DNA of 57,787 nt. It comes from Rhodospirillales bacterium. Lineage in GTDB: Bacteria > Pseudomonadota > Alphaproteobacteria > Rhodospirillales > UBA2165. Position numbers and translations under genes: made by a program. The stretch lies in the NCBI GenBank assembly GCA_022822205.1, contig JAJECC010000084.1:1-57787 (forward strand), in the 5' to 3' direction. Positions 35,832 through 46,159 of the stretch are shown here, piece by piece. Every line of letters starts with the position of its first letter. Within the stretch, counting starts at the first letter, position 1. The notes under the pieces are model-generated. The model searched no databases. It had not been told where the DNA came from and saw only the letters and a list, made by a program, of their open reading frames with translations.

Positions 35832-37258
35832 TGCCGGCGGCACCTCATCTTTGGACCGCGGCCGACGCCGCAGCGGCCACCGGCGGGACCGCGGGCGGGT
35901 CGTGGACCGCCACCGGCGTATCCATTGACAGCCGCACGGTACAGCCCGGCGATCTGTTCACCGCCATCAAGGGCCCGAACTTCGATGGTCATGACTTCGT
36001 CCGCCCGGCCCTGCAGAGTGGTGCGGTTGCGGCGCTGGTATCCCGCGCTCCCGCGGAACCGGTCAATCGGGATTCCCTGCTGACCGTCGGCGACACCCTC
36101 CGGGCGCTGGGGGATCTGGGCCGAGCGGGGCGGAAACGCAGCGAGGGGACCATCATCGCCGTCACCGGCAGCGTCGGCAAAACCGGCGTCAAGGAAGCGT
36201 TGGCGCATCTGCTCGGCCGCCAAAAGGAAACCCATTTCTCGGCCGGCAGCTTCAATAACCGGTTCGGCGTCCCCCTGAGCCTCGCCCGGCTGTCCCCCTC
36301 CGCCGCCTACGGCGTGTTCGAGTTGGGCATGAACCACGCCGGCGAACTGACCGAACTGTCTAATTTGGTCCGGCCGAACGTCGCCATCATCACCACCGTC
36401 GAAGTGGCGCATCTGGAGTTCTTCGCCTCACTCGCCGACATCGCGCGGGCCAAGTCGGAGATTTTCGCCGGCCTCGAGCCGGACGGCATTGCCGTGCTCA
36501 ACCGGGACAATCCGTATTTCGACCTCATGGCCGAGGCGGCGCGGGCGGCGGACGCCGAGATCATCACGTTCGGCCGTCATGACGACGCCCGATTCAGGGT
36601 GGTGCAGTCGGAGGCCGCCGGCGCCGGCTCCGACGTCGAAGCCATGGCGGACGGCAAGCGAATCTCCTTCCATCTGCCGTTACCCGGCGATCACTGGGTC
36701 GCCAACGCGCTGGCCGTGCTCGCGGTCTTGGCGGCGGCGGGCGGCGATATCAAACAGGCCGCCGATGACATCAGCGAATTAAAGCCCGCCAAGCGCCGGG
36801 GCGAGCGCCATCAGGTGCGTTTCGCCGGCATGTGTTTCGAGATCATCGACGACAGTTACAACGCCAGCCCGGCGGCCGTGGCGGCTGCCTTGTCGGTGCT
36901 CGGTCAATCGGCGCCGGGCCCCTCCGGCCGCCGCATTGCGGTTTTGGGGGACATGCTTGAACTGGGCGGCGACTCGCCGGCCCTTCACCAGGCGTTGAAG
37001 GACGATGTGGATGCATCGGCGATCGATTTGGTGTTTGCCGTCGGCACCCAAATGAAGTTTCTGTTCGACGCGGTTGCGACCGAAAAGCGGGGCGGCTGGG
37101 CAGAGACGGCTCAGGAGCTGGCGCCGGTTATTTTGGCGTCCGTCCATTCCGGTGACGTGGTTCTGGTCAAGGGCTCGGCCGGTACGCGGACGGGCCAAAT
37201 CGTCGACGCGCTGCGGAACCTGGATTCCAACTCGGTGCGAATGGCCGGCGGGCGGTAG
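35828..37258 (+). CDS. murF: UDP-MurNAc-tripeptide-D-Ala-D-Ala ligase
   Basis: MurF, 476 residues, adding D-Ala-D-Ala to complete the pentapeptide. The P-loop reads 'VTGSVGKTGVKEAL', a form common in alphaproteobacteria (GSNGKTT in most others). 'YGVFELGMNHAGELTELS' and 'IIDDSYNASPAAVAAAL' are typical MurF. Overlaps murE by 4 nt and precedes mraY by 9 nt. Confidence 0.95.
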   Translation: MMPAAPHLWTAADAAAATGGTAGGSWTATGVSIDSRTVQPGDLFTAIKGPNFDGHDFVRPALQSGAVAALVSRAPAEPVNRDSLLTVGDTLRALGDLGRAGRKRSEGTIIAVTGSVGKTGVKEALAHLLGRQKETHFSAGSFNNRFGVPLSLARLSPSAAYGVFELGMNHAGELTELSNLVRPNVAIITTVEVAHLEFFASLADIARAKSEIFAGLEPDGIAVLNRDNPYFDLMAEAARAADAEIITFGRHDDARFRVVQSEAAGAGSDVEAMADGKRISFHLPLPGDHWVANALAVLAVLAAAGGDIKQAADDISELKPAKRRGERHQVRFAGMCFEIIDDSYNASPAAVAAALSVLGQSAPGPSGRRIAVLGDMLELGGDSPALHQALKDDVDASAIDLVFAVGTQMKFLFDAVATEKRGGWAETAQELAPVILASVHSGDVVLVKGSAGTRTGQIVDALRNLDSNSVRMAGGR

Positions 37259-37267
37259 GGAGCAATC

Positions 37268-38353
37268 ATGCTGAACAGCCTCTCCGCCTTCGCCGATCAG
37301 ATTCTGATCCTCAACCTGTTCCGCTACATCACCTTCCGGACCGGCGGCGCCATGATCACCGCGCTGGCCATCAGCTTCATTCTCGGCCCGATCCTGATCG
37401 AATGGCTGAAGAAGCATCAGCAAGGCGGTCAGCCGATCCGCGATGACGGGCCCGAATCCCATATCCTGACCAAGGCCGGCACCCCGACCATGGGCGGGTT
37501 TCTGATCTTGATCGCGTTGATCCTGTCGACGGCGCTTTGGGCGGACCTGAGCAACGGCTACATCTGGGCGGCGCTCGGAGTGACCATCGGCTACGGGATC
37601 ATCGGCTTCATCGATGACTACCTGAAGGTGACCAAGCGCCATCACAAGGGATTGTCGGGCAAACTCAAGCTGTCCCTTCAGATCATCATCGCCCTGGCGG
37701 CGGCCCTGTGGATCATGAAGCTGACCCGTGATCCGCTCTCCACGTCACTCGCCATTCCGTTCTTCAAGGACGTGCTGCTCGATCTCGGCTGGTTCTTTAT
37801 ACCGTTCGCCGCTTTCGTGATGGTCGGCGCCTCCAACGCGGTCAACCTTACCGACGGGCTGGACGGGTTGGCCATCGGGCCGGTGCTGATTGCCGCCGCC
37901 GTCTTCGGCATGATCGCCTACCTGATCGGCAACTCGGTGTTTTCCAACTACCTGCAGGTTCACTACGTGCCGGGCGCCGGAGAGCTGTCCATATTCCTCG
38001 GCGCCCTTATGGGCGCCAGTCTCGGCTTTCTCTGGTACAACGCGCCGCCGGCCATGGTGTTCATGGGCGATACGGGATCGCTCTCGTTGGGCGGCGCGCT
38101 CGGGACCGTGAGCGTCATCACCAAGCACGAGCTGGTCCTGGCGCTGGTCGGCGGCCTGTTCGTTCTCGAGACCGTGTCGGTCATCGTCCAGGTGATTTCC
38201 TACAAGCTTACCGGCAAGCGGGTGTTTCAGATGGCGCCGCTCCACCATCACTTCGAAAAGAAGGGGTGGGCGGAGCCGACCATCGTCATCCGCTTCTGGA
38301 TCATCGCGACCATTCTGGCTCTGGCCGGACTGGCAACGCTCAAACTGAGATGA
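37268..38353 (+). CDS. mraY: phospho-MurNAc-pentapeptide-transferase
   Basis: MraY, 361 residues, about ten TMs, making lipid I from UDP-MurNAc-pentapeptide and undecaprenyl phosphate. Conserved segments: '[13 protein letters not shown]', '[20 protein letters not shown]', '[16 protein letters not shown]' (catalytic Asp region), '[15 protein letters not shown]', and the C-terminal '[20 protein letters not shown]'. Confidence 0.97.
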   Translation: MLNSLSAFADQILILNLFRYITFRTGGAMITALAISFILGPILIEWLKKHQQGGQPIRDDGPESHILTKAGTPTMGGFLILIALILSTALWADLSNGYIWAALGVTIGYGIIGFIDDYLKVTKRHHKGLSGKLKLSLQIIIALAAALWIMKLTRDPLSTSLAIPFFKDVLLDLGWFFIPFAAFVMVGASNAVNLTDGLDGLAIGPVLIAAAVFGMIAYLIGNSVFSNYLQVHYVPGAGELSIFLGALMGASLGFLWYNAPPAMVFMGDTGSLSLGGALGTVSVITKHELVLALVGGLFVLETVSVIVQVISYKLTGKRVFQMAPLHHHFEKKGWAEPTIVIRFWIIATILALAGLATLKLR

Positions 38354-38366
38354 CGGGGGCGCGGGG

Positions 38367-39740
38367 GTGATCCGGATCGATACATTCAGGGGACAGCCGG
38401 TCGCGGTCATGGGCTTGAGCCGCACCGGGCTCACGGCCGCCCGCGCGCTCGCCGCCGGCGGTGCCGAGGTGTGGGCCTGGGACGATGACGATGGGCGGCG
38501 CGAGGCCGCCGCCGGCGAAGGTATCGCTCTGGTGGATTTGGGCGCGCGGGATTTGGGTGACGCCGGCGCCCTGGTGCTGAGCCCCGGCATCCCCCATTTG
38601 CACCCCGAACCTCACCCGGTTGCGGCGAAGGCGCGGGACGCCGGATGCGAGATCATCTGCGATGTCGACCTGCTTGCCCGCCAGATCACCGAGCCCGGCT
38701 ATGTGGGGGTCACCGGCACCAATGGCAAGTCGACCACCACCGCGCTGATCGGGCACGTTCTGGCCCACGCCGGCAATGAAGTGGCGGTCGGCGGCAATAT
38801 CGGTGAGCCGGTTCTCGACTTGAACGAACTGGGGCCGTCCGGGACCTACGTGCTCGAACTGTCCTCCTATCAGCTCGAACGGGTACCGCGGCTGGCGCTC
38901 GATGTCGCCATCCTGCTCAACATCTCACCCGATCATCTCGACCGCCACGGCGGGATGGACGGCTATGTCGCCGCCAAGACCCGAATATTCGACCGGACCG
39001 TCGATGGCGGTCACGCCATCGTCGGCATGGACGACCGCTATGGCCGCGGCCTGCGCCTCGACCTGATGATGCGCGGCGGTGTGAAAGTCGTCCCGATCTC
39101 GGGAAATCGGCGGGTGCCGGGCGGCGTCTACGCCGACGGGACCGGCATGCTGATTGACGATCTGGATAACGGCCAGGCGGGGGTGCTCGACCTGAGGGCG
39201 GTCGACACCCTTCCCGGCCGGCACAATTGGCAAAACGCGGCCGCGGCCTACGCTGCGGCGCGGCTGGTGGGGGTTGCCGCCGCATCCGCCGCCGCGGCCA
39301 TTCAGTCCTTTGCCGGCCTGGCCCATCGCCAGGAAGTGATCCGCCGGATCGGGCGGGTGACTTACGTCAATGATTCCAAGGCGACCAACCTCGATGCCGC
39401 CGCCAAGGCGCTTGCGTCGTACGGCAATATCCACTGGATCGCCGGAGGACGCTCCAAGGAGGATGACCTCTCGGCGCTCGAAGCCTTGTATCCGCAAATT
39501 CGCCGGGCCTATTTGATCGGTGAGGCGGCGTCCCAATTCGAGGCGGCCCTTGCGGGGATCGTGCCCGCGGAGCGTGCGGGCTCCCTCGAAGCCGCGGTGG
39601 GCAGCGCCCATGCCGCCGCCCGGGAAAGCGGCGAAGACGCGGTGGTGCTCCTGTCGCCGGGCTGCGCGTCGTTCGACCAGTTCACCGACTTCGAGGCGCG
39701 AGGCCGGGCGTTCCGGGTTGCGGTGGAGGCACTGTCATGA
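38367..39740 (+). CDS. murD: UDP-MurNAc-L-alanine:D-glutamate ligase
   Basis: MurD, 457 residues. N-terminal Rossmann part 'VAVMGLSRTGLTAARALAAG', P-loop 'GVTGTNGKSTTTALIGH', 'LNISPDHLDRHGGMDGYVAA', and C-terminal 'SPGCASFDQFTDFEARG'. Adds D-Glu to UDP-MurNAc-L-Ala. The start is GTG at 38367, 13 nt after mraY with a GGGGGCG leader. The stop overlaps the ftsW ATG. Confidence 0.94.
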   Translation: MIRIDTFRGQPVAVMGLSRTGLTAARALAAGGAEVWAWDDDDGRREAAAGEGIALVDLGARDLGDAGALVLSPGIPHLHPEPHPVAAKARDAGCEIICDVDLLARQITEPGYVGVTGTNGKSTTTALIGHVLAHAGNEVAVGGNIGEPVLDLNELGPSGTYVLELSSYQLERVPRLALDVAILLNISPDHLDRHGGMDGYVAAKTRIFDRTVDGGHAIVGMDDRYGRGLRLDLMMRGGVKVVPISGNRRVPGGVYADGTGMLIDDLDNGQAGVLDLRAVDTLPGRHNWQNAAAAYAAARLVGVAAASAAAAIQSFAGLAHRQEVIRRIGRVTYVNDSKATNLDAAAKALASYGNIHWIAGGRSKEDDLSALEALYPQIRRAYLIGEAASQFEAALAGIVPAERAGSLEAAVGSAHAAARESGEDAVVLLSPGCASFDQFTDFEARGRAFRVAVEALS

Positions 39741-40885
39741 CCGCGCTCCCCCGGACGGATATCAGCATCTTTGGCCGCTGGTGGTGGACCGTCGACCGTT
39801 GGACCCTGTCGGCACTGGTCGCCGTGTCGGCCATCGGCATCGTCCTGACCATGGCGGCGAGTCCGGCCGTCGCCGCCCGGCTGGACCTGGATGCGTTCCA
39901 CTTCATCCGCCGGCAGTTCCTGTTCATTCCGCTGTCGTTTGCCATCCTGATCGGCGTCTCCCTGTTGAATCCCGCCGGCGTTCGCCGCCTGGCGGTGCTC
40001 GGCTTCATCATTTCGGTCATCGGTCTGGGATTGACGTTGTTCATCGGCCAGGAGATCAGGGGCGCCGCCCGCTGGATCAGCCTGCCCGGTTTCTCCTTGC
40101 AGCCGTCGGAGTTCGTCAAACCCTGTTTTGCCGTGGTGGCGGCGTGGATGTTCTCGCAGTGGCGGATCAAGGGGGACATACCGGGCCACGCCGTGGCCAC
40201 CGCCCTCTACGCGCTGGTGGCGGGGCTGTTGCTGCTACAGCCGGATGTGGGGATGACGATCCTAATTTCGGTGGTTTGGGGGGTGCAGTTCTTCCTCGCC
40301 GGATTGCCCATGTTGCTGGTGTTGGGCATCGGCATTCTGTTCATCGCCGGGGGCATCGGCGCTTACTTCAACTTTGCCCACGTCCAGACCCGGGTCGACC
40401 GGTTTTTCGATCCCGCGGGCGGCGAAGCGTATCAGGTGGCGCGGTCCCTGGAGGCAGTGGTCGCCGGCGGCATCTTCGGCCGCGGCCCCGGCGAGGGCGA
40501 GGTCAAATCCATCCTTCCCGACGCCCATGCGGATTTCATATTCGCCGTCGCGGCGGAGGAATTCGGCCTGATTACGGGTCTGCTCATCGTTGCCCTGTTT
40601 GCTTTCATCGTGCTCCGCGGATTCGCCCTGGTGATGCGGGACACCGACCTGTTCGTGCAGCTCGCCGTTGCCGGACTTTTGGTGCAGTTCGGCCTCCAAG
40701 CGCTCATCAACATGGCGTCGACCATCAACCTGATGCCCACCAAGGGTATGACGCTGCCGTTCATATCCTACGGCGGCTCGTCGATGGCGGCGATGGCGTT
40801 GGGCATGGGCATGGTGCTGGCGCTCACGCGCGAGCGGCCCCGGGCGAATGATTTGAGCCGGTTCACCGGACGGGGGGCGCCATGA
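39737..40885 (+). CDS. ftsW: septal peptidoglycan glycosyltransferase FtsW
   Basis: A SEDS-family polymerase with about ten TMs, 382 residues. Segments 'GAARWISLPGFSLQPSEFVK', 'LLLLQPDVGMTILIS', 'HADFIFAVAAEEFGLI' and 'LPFISYGGSSM' are diagnostic; the Asp in the last loop-proximal 'PDVG' region is conserved. It polymerises septal glycan together with FtsI. Overlaps both murD and murG by 4 nt. Confidence 0.95.
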   Translation: MTALPRTDISIFGRWWWTVDRWTLSALVAVSAIGIVLTMAASPAVAARLDLDAFHFIRRQFLFIPLSFAILIGVSLLNPAGVRRLAVLGFIISVIGLGLTLFIGQEIRGAARWISLPGFSLQPSEFVKPCFAVVAAWMFSQWRIKGDIPGHAVATALYALVAGLLLLQPDVGMTILISVVWGVQFFLAGLPMLLVLGIGILFIAGGIGAYFNFAHVQTRVDRFFDPAGGEAYQVARSLEAVVAGGIFGRGPGEGEVKSILPDAHADFIFAVAAEEFGLITGLLIVALFAFIVLRGFALVMRDTDLFVQLAVAGLLVQFGLQALINMASTINLMPTKGMTLPFISYGGSSMAAMALGMGMVLALTRERPRANDLSRFTGRGAP

Positions 40886-42012
40886 CCGGGCCGCTGATCG
40901 TCCTCGCCGCCGGCGGTACCGGCGGACATGTATTCCCCGCCGAAGCGCTTGCCGTCGAGCTGGCGGCCCGCGGCTGCCGGCTGGCATTGTTCACCGACCG
41001 CCGGGGCGGCGCGTTGGGCGGCCGGCTGGATGAATTTGATACCTACCGCATTCGGGCAGGCGGCATCGCCGGCAAGAGTTCGGTGGACCGGCTGATGTCC
41101 ACCGCCGAAATCGGTCTCGGGACCATGCAGGCGTGGCAATTGTTGAAACAATTGGGCCCCGCCGCGGTCGTTGGTTTCGGCGGCTATGCATCGGTGCCGA
41201 CGATGATGGCGGCAACCTTCGCCGGCACGCAGACCGCCATCCATGAACAGAATGCCGTGCTCGGGCGCGCCAACCGGCTTCTGGCCGGCCGGGTCGACCG
41301 CATCGCGACGGCCTTTGAGGAGGTGAGTCCGGTGCCCGCCGGCGCCGAGGCCAAGGTCGTGCGCACGGGTATGCCGGTGCGGCCGATGGTCGGCGCCCTT
41401 CGCGACCGTGTCTACCCGCCCCTCGACGGAGACTCACCCCTCAACATCCTGGTCTTCGGCGGCTCCCAGGGCGCCCATGTGCTCTCGCAGGTGGTGCCGC
41501 GGGCCGTGGGCATGCTTGATCCACGCTTCAGGGACCGGCTTCGCGTCGTTCAACAGTGCCGCGAAGAAGACATCGCGGCGGTCCGCGGGCAATATGATTC
41601 CCTCGGGGTCAACGCCGACCTCGGGCCTTTCTTCGACGATATCCCCGAGCGCTATGCCGCCGCGCACTTGGTTATCTGCCGATCCGGCGCATCGACCATC
41701 GCCGAGCTGACCGCCATTGGCCGCCCGGCGATCATGGTTCCCTTTCCGCACGCCGTCGACGATCATCAGGCATTCAACGCCCACGCCTTGGATGATGCCG
41801 GTGGCGGCTGGCTGATGCCCGAAACATCATTTGCCGCCGATGCGCTTGCTGCGCGCCTCGATTCCCTGTTCTCCCTGCCCAAGTTGCTCGAAAAGGCCGC
41901 CGCCGCCGCCAAGGCCGCCGGGGCGCCCGACGCGGTCGGGACGCTGGCTGACATGGTGATGGACATGGTGCCGGACAACGGCGATGCCGAACCGAGGAGG
42001 GCCGCCGCATGA
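40882..42012 (+). CDS. murG: UDP-GlcNAc:lipid I GlcNAc transferase
   Basis: MurG, 376 residues, GT-B glycosyltransferase making lipid II on the inner face of the membrane. N-terminal '[20 protein letters not shown]', '[18 protein letters not shown]', '[16 protein letters not shown]', and the donor-site '[20 protein letters not shown]'. Coupled by ATGA overlaps to ftsW and murC. Confidence 0.96.
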   Translation: MTGPLIVLAAGGTGGHVFPAEALAVELAARGCRLALFTDRRGGALGGRLDEFDTYRIRAGGIAGKSSVDRLMSTAEIGLGTMQAWQLLKQLGPAAVVGFGGYASVPTMMAATFAGTQTAIHEQNAVLGRANRLLAGRVDRIATAFEEVSPVPAGAEAKVVRTGMPVRPMVGALRDRVYPPLDGDSPLNILVFGGSQGAHVLSQVVPRAVGMLDPRFRDRLRVVQQCREEDIAAVRGQYDSLGVNADLGPFFDDIPERYAAAHLVICRSGASTIAELTAIGRPAIMVPFPHAVDDHQAFNAHALDDAGGGWLMPETSFAADALAARLDSLFSLPKLLEKAAAAAKAAGAPDAVGTLADMVMDMVPDNGDAEPRRAAA

Positions 42013-43439
42013 GAGCGCTTCCCTTGGACATCGGCACCGTGCACTTCGTCGGCATCGGCGGCATCGGGATGAGCGGCATCGCCGAAGTGCTGCATAACTT
42101 GGGGTATTCGGTGCGCGGCTCGGATGTTGCGGACGGCGCCAATGTCCGGCGGTTGCGCGCTATGGGCATTCCAATCGAGATCGGACACCGGGCCGGGAAC
42201 CTGGACGATGGGCAGGTGATCGTCATTTCATCGGCGGTCAAGGCCGGCAACCCCGAGGTTGAAGAGGCCCGGCGGCGTCTGCTGCCGGTCGTCCGGCGGG
42301 CCGAGATGCTGGGTGAGCTTATGCGTCTCAAATGGTCGGTCGCCGTCGGCGGCACTCATGGCAAGACCACCACCACCTCGATGATCGCCGCGCTGCTGGA
42401 TGCCGCCGAACTGGATCCGACGGTGATCAACGGCGGCATTATCAATGCCTGGGGCTCCAACGCCCGCTTGGGCGGCGGCGATTGGATGGTGGTCGAGGCC
42501 GATGAGTCCGATGGCACGTTCGTTAAATTGCCGGCGACCATCGCCGTGGTGACCAACATCGATTCCGAGCACATGGATCATTACGGCGGGTTCGAAGCGC
42601 TGAGGCGGGCCTTCGATACCTTCGTGGAGAACATTCCGTTCTACGGCTTCGCGGCCCTGTGCATCGACGACGCCGAAGTGCAGGCCATGATCCCCCGGGT
42701 CTCGGACCGGCGCATCATCACTTACGGACGGAGCCCGCAAGCGGAAGTTCGGGTCACGGCCATCGAATCCACGGACGACGGCTCCAAATTCGATGTCACC
42801 ATTTCGGACCGGGCCGGCGGGCCGTCGAGAACCCTGGAAAATCTCCCTCTGCCCATGTTCGGCGCCCATAACGTCCAAAATGCACTGGCGGCGATTGCCG
42901 TGGCCGCCGAGATGAATATCGAAGACGAGGTCATCCGCCGCGGTCTGGCCGGTTTCGAAGGCGTGAAGCGCCGATTTACCAAGACCGGTGAGGTCGACGG
43001 GATCACGGTGATCGACGATTACGGACACCATCCTGTGGAGATTTCCGCGGTGCTCGATGCCGCCCGAAGCTCCACCTCGGGCCAGATTATCGCCGTCGTC
43101 CAGCCCCATCGCTATACCCGGCTTCGCGATCTGTTCGAGGAGTTCTGCACCTGCTTCAACGATGCCGACACGGTGATCGTTGCCGACGTCTATCCGGCCG
43201 GAGAAGAGCCTATCGAGGGGATAGACCGGGAGGCCCTCGTGGACGGGCTCCGTTCCCGCGGTCACCGTCAGGTGCTGACACTGCCGGGACCCGAGCGTTT
43301 GGCGAGCCTGATCGATGGGGTTGCGCAGCCGGGGGATCTGGTGGTGTGCCTGGGCGCCGGAAATATCACCGCATGGGCCAACGCACTGCCCGGCGAACTC
43401 GGAGAGCGCCGGGGTGCCGTCGAGGAGGCGCGAGCATGA
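42009..43439 (+). CDS. murC: UDP-N-acetylmuramate:L-alanine ligase
   Basis: MurC, 476 residues. '[17 protein letters not shown]' at the N-terminus, P-loop '[15 protein letters not shown]', '[15 protein letters not shown]' and '[18 protein letters not shown]'. Adds the first L-Ala. Overlaps murG by 4 nt; stop overlaps the murB ATG. Confidence 0.96.
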   Translation: MRALPLDIGTVHFVGIGGIGMSGIAEVLHNLGYSVRGSDVADGANVRRLRAMGIPIEIGHRAGNLDDGQVIVISSAVKAGNPEVEEARRRLLPVVRRAEMLGELMRLKWSVAVGGTHGKTTTTSMIAALLDAAELDPTVINGGIINAWGSNARLGGGDWMVVEADESDGTFVKLPATIAVVTNIDSEHMDHYGGFEALRRAFDTFVENIPFYGFAALCIDDAEVQAMIPRVSDRRIITYGRSPQAEVRVTAIESTDDGSKFDVTISDRAGGPSRTLENLPLPMFGAHNVQNALAAIAVAAEMNIEDEVIRRGLAGFEGVKRRFTKTGEVDGITVIDDYGHHPVEISAVLDAARSSTSGQIIAVVQPHRYTRLRDLFEEFCTCFNDADTVIVADVYPAGEEPIEGIDREALVDGLRSRGHRQVLTLPGPERLASLIDGVAQPGDLVVCLGAGNITAWANALPGELGERRGAVEEARA

Positions 43440-44383
43440 TGACGGCGCCCAAGTTTCCGCAGGGCTTGATCGACCGGCTGCCCCCCGTGAAGGGGGACTA
43501 CACGGCTAATGCGCCGCTCGCCAAATCCACATGGTTCCGGGTCGGCGGGCCCGCGGAAATATTGTATCGGCCGAAGGACATCGATGATTTGACCGCTTTT
43601 CTCGCCGCCAAGCCCGGTGATGTTCCGGTGACGGTCATCGGCGTTGCGTCAAATCTGCTGGTCCGCGACGGCGGGGTTCCGGGTGTGGTGATCCGTCTCG
43701 CGGACGGCTTCAGCGATATTGCCGTGGACGGCGATTATCTCAGAGCCGGCGGCGGCGCGTCCAACCTCAAGGTGGCCAACGCGGCTCGGGATGCGGGGCT
43801 TGCGGGCCTCGAGTTCCTGAGCGGCATCCCGGGATCGATCGGCGGATCGGCGCGGATGAATGCCGGCGCGTTCGGTGGCGAGGTGAGCGGCGTGTTCGTT
43901 TCGGCGACGGCGCTCGACGGTCATGGAGACCTGCACCATGCCGACCCCGCCGCAATGGGATACGGCTACCGTCATTCGACGGCGCCCGAGGATTGGATAT
44001 TCGTCGACGTGGCGCTGAGGGGAGAGGCCGGTGACCGCGCCGCGATCGCGGCCCGCATGAATGAGATCAAATCCATGCGTGACGCCAGCCAGCCGTCCAA
44101 GACGCCCACCGGCGGCAGCACATTCATCAACCCGCCGGGGCACAAGGCGTGGGAGCTGATCGACAAAGCGGGATGCCGCGGGCTGACCCGCGCCGCCGCC
44201 CGGGTGTCGGAGAAGCATTGCAACTTCCTGATCAACACCGGCGGCGCGACGGCCGCCGACATCGAAGGCCTCGGTGAAGAGGTTCGGCGGCGGGTGTTCG
44301 ACAGCACCGGCATCTCGCTGGATTGGGAGATCCGGCGCATCGGCGTGCCGGCGACCCCGATCGTGAAGGAGGCGGGCAAATGA
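43436..44383 (+). CDS. murB: UDP-N-acetylenolpyruvoylglucosamine reductase
   Basis: MurB, FAD-dependent reductase, 315 residues. '[20 protein letters not shown]', '[20 protein letters not shown]', '[20 protein letters not shown]' and the catalytic-Ser segment '[12 protein letters not shown]' identify it; the last Glu-containing helix is present. ATG at 43436 overlaps the murC stop, with GAGGAGG upstream; ATG at 43439 is an alternative. Confidence 0.94.
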   Translation: MMTAPKFPQGLIDRLPPVKGDYTANAPLAKSTWFRVGGPAEILYRPKDIDDLTAFLAAKPGDVPVTVIGVASNLLVRDGGVPGVVIRLADGFSDIAVDGDYLRAGGGASNLKVANAARDAGLAGLEFLSGIPGSIGGSARMNAGAFGGEVSGVFVSATALDGHGDLHHADPAAMGYGYRHSTAPEDWIFVDVALRGEAGDRAAIAARMNEIKSMRDASQPSKTPTGGSTFINPPGHKAWELIDKAGCRGLTRAAARVSEKHCNFLINTGGATAADIEGLGEEVRRRVFDSTGISLDWEIRRIGVPATPIVKEAGK

Positions 44384-45285
44384 GCCGTCATGTCGCCGTC
44401 CTGATGGGTGGATGGTCCGCCGAGCGGGATGTTTCCCTGGTCTCGGGCGCCGCGGTTTCCAACGCGCTGACCGGGGCCGGTTACCGCGTCACCTCGATCG
44501 ATGTGCAACGGGACGCGGGCGCGCTGCTGACCCGGCTTTATCCCAAACCCGACGCCGTGTTCAACGCGCTGCACGGCCGTTGGGGCGAGGACGGCTGCAT
44601 TCAGGGCCTGCTGAATGTCATCGAGGTTCCCTACACCCATTCGGGCCTTTTGGCCTCGGCGTTGGCCATGGACAAGCCTGCCGCCAAGACGCTGTTCGCG
44701 GCCAGCGGCATCAAGGTCTCCAAGCACGTCATCACCACCCGCGACGAGCTCCTGAAGGGCGACGTGCTGCCGAGGCCCTATGTGGTGAAACCGGTGAATG
44801 AGGGATCCAGTGTCGGTGTCACCATCGTCCGCGAGGGCGACAATTTCAAACCCGGCGACGATTGCGGGTGGCGCTGGGGCCGCCGGGTGATGGTGGAAGA
44901 ATTCATTCCGGGCCGGGAACTGACCGTCGCGGTGATGGGCGATCGCGCGCTCGCGGTCACCGAAATCCTGACCGACCGGGAGTTCTACGACTACGACGCC
45001 AAGTACGCGCACCAGGGATCCCGGCACACGGTCCCGGCGGATATCGGCCCGGACGTTTATGACGAGGCCTGCCGGATTTCGGTGCTGGGCCATCGGGCCC
45101 TGGGATGCCGCGGCGTCAGCCGCGCCGACCTGCGGTTCGACGGCGAGGACCTCTACATGCTGGAGATCAACACCCAGCCGGGGATGACCCCGACCTCGCT
45201 GGTCCCCGAACAGGCCGCCTACGCGAACATTTCCTTCCAGGATCTGGTGTCCTGGATGGTGGAGAACGCCGCATGGGACGACTGA
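44380..45285 (+). CDS. ddl: D-alanine--D-alanine ligase
   Basis: Ddl, 301 residues, ATP-grasp ligase. N-terminal 'VAVLMGGWSAERDVSLVSG', 'NALHGRWGEDGCIQGLLNV', 'YVVKPVNEGSSVGVTIV', and C-terminal 'LEINTQPGMTPTSLVPEQAA' with metal-binding Glu and Asn. Supplies the D-Ala-D-Ala dipeptide to MurF. ATG at 44380 overlaps the murB stop. Confidence 0.95.
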   Translation: MSRHVAVLMGGWSAERDVSLVSGAAVSNALTGAGYRVTSIDVQRDAGALLTRLYPKPDAVFNALHGRWGEDGCIQGLLNVIEVPYTHSGLLASALAMDKPAAKTLFAASGIKVSKHVITTRDELLKGDVLPRPYVVKPVNEGSSVGVTIVREGDNFKPGDDCGWRWGRRVMVEEFIPGRELTVAVMGDRALAVTEILTDREFYDYDAKYAHQGSRHTVPADIGPDVYDEACRISVLGHRALGCRGVSRADLRFDGEDLYMLEINTQPGMTPTSLVPEQAAYANISFQDLVSWMVENAAWDD

Positions 45286-46145
45286 TGGGCAAGGCGGATA
45301 AGGGCTCGGCCCCGCGGACCTCCCGGACGCCGAAGAAGCGGCCCCGGGTGAAGCCCCTGTGGCGGACGCCGAAATTGATCGCCGCCGGAATCCTGGCCGT
45401 TGTCATGGTGACGGGTTTTGGCGGCTGGTGGATCTGGAACGAAGGCTTCATCCAGCGTTCCCTGGAGCGCGCCAAATGGACCACTATCGGCATCACGGCG
45501 AAGGCCGGCTTTACCGTTTCCGAAATACTCGTCGAAGGACGGCATCGCACCTCTCCCGAGGCACTGCGCAAGGCCCTCCGGCTGGAGCGTGGCGCCCCGA
45601 TCCTGGCGTTCGATCCCCACGCGGCGCGCATCCGCGTCGAGGCGCTGCCGTGGGTCCGTCGGGCGGTGGTGGAGCGGCAGCTTCCCGACGTGGTGCACTT
45701 GAAAATCGTCGAACGCCGGCCTCTGGCCCTGTGGCAGCGGGATGGGGTGTTCTCGCTGGTCGATACCGACGGGGCGGTCATCCCCATCGGCGCCCTCGAA
45801 GCGTTCAAGAATTTGATCGTCATCGTCGGCGGGGACGCGCCCCGGCATGCCGGCGCCCTGATGGATGTCCTCGCCCAATCGCCCGAACTCACCGGTCACG
45901 TGAAGGCGGCGGTCCGGATCTCCGGCCGGCGTTGGGATTTGCATCTGCTGGATGGTGTCGTGGTCCGGCTGCCCGAGGAAGATCCCGGCGGCGCCTGGCG
46001 GCGTCTTGCCGATTTGCAGCGGGATCGCGGACTTCTGAGCGGCAGCCTGTCCGGCATAGACCTTCGTTATCCGGACCGGGTGGTGATCCGGCCGGCGCCC
46101 CGGCGCCCGGGCATCAAGCCGACATCACAGCAGAAAGAGACCTGA
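45273..46145 (+). CDS. ftsQ: cell division protein FtsQ
   Basis: FtsQ, about 290 residues: a basic cytoplasmic tail, one TM near residues 30-50 ('LIAAGILAVVMVTGFGGWW'), a POTRA domain ('FTVSEILVEGRHRTSPEALR') and the beta domain ('LPDVVHLKIVERRPLALW'). I chose ATG 45273, preceded by GGTGGAGA; ATG 45285, overlapping the ddl TGA, is also possible. Bridges early and late divisome proteins. Confidence 0.9.
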   Translation: MGRLMGKADKGSAPRTSRTPKKRPRVKPLWRTPKLIAAGILAVVMVTGFGGWWIWNEGFIQRSLERAKWTTIGITAKAGFTVSEILVEGRHRTSPEALRKALRLERGAPILAFDPHAARIRVEALPWVRRAVVERQLPDVVHLKIVERRPLALWQRDGVFSLVDTDGAVIPIGALEAFKNLIVIVGGDAPRHAGALMDVLAQSPELTGHVKAAVRISGRRWDLHLLDGVVVRLPEEDPGGAWRRLADLQRDRGLLSGSLSGIDLRYPDRVVIRPAPRRPGIKPTSQQKET

Positions 46146-46159
46146 CGGTAGAACGACGG

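Noticed and set aside
45359-46159. N-terminal extension of FtsA through ftsQ in a second frame
   Set aside because: FtsA homology begins at 46160 with a normal start; the extension is Arg/Pro-rich shadow sequence over the real ftsQ.
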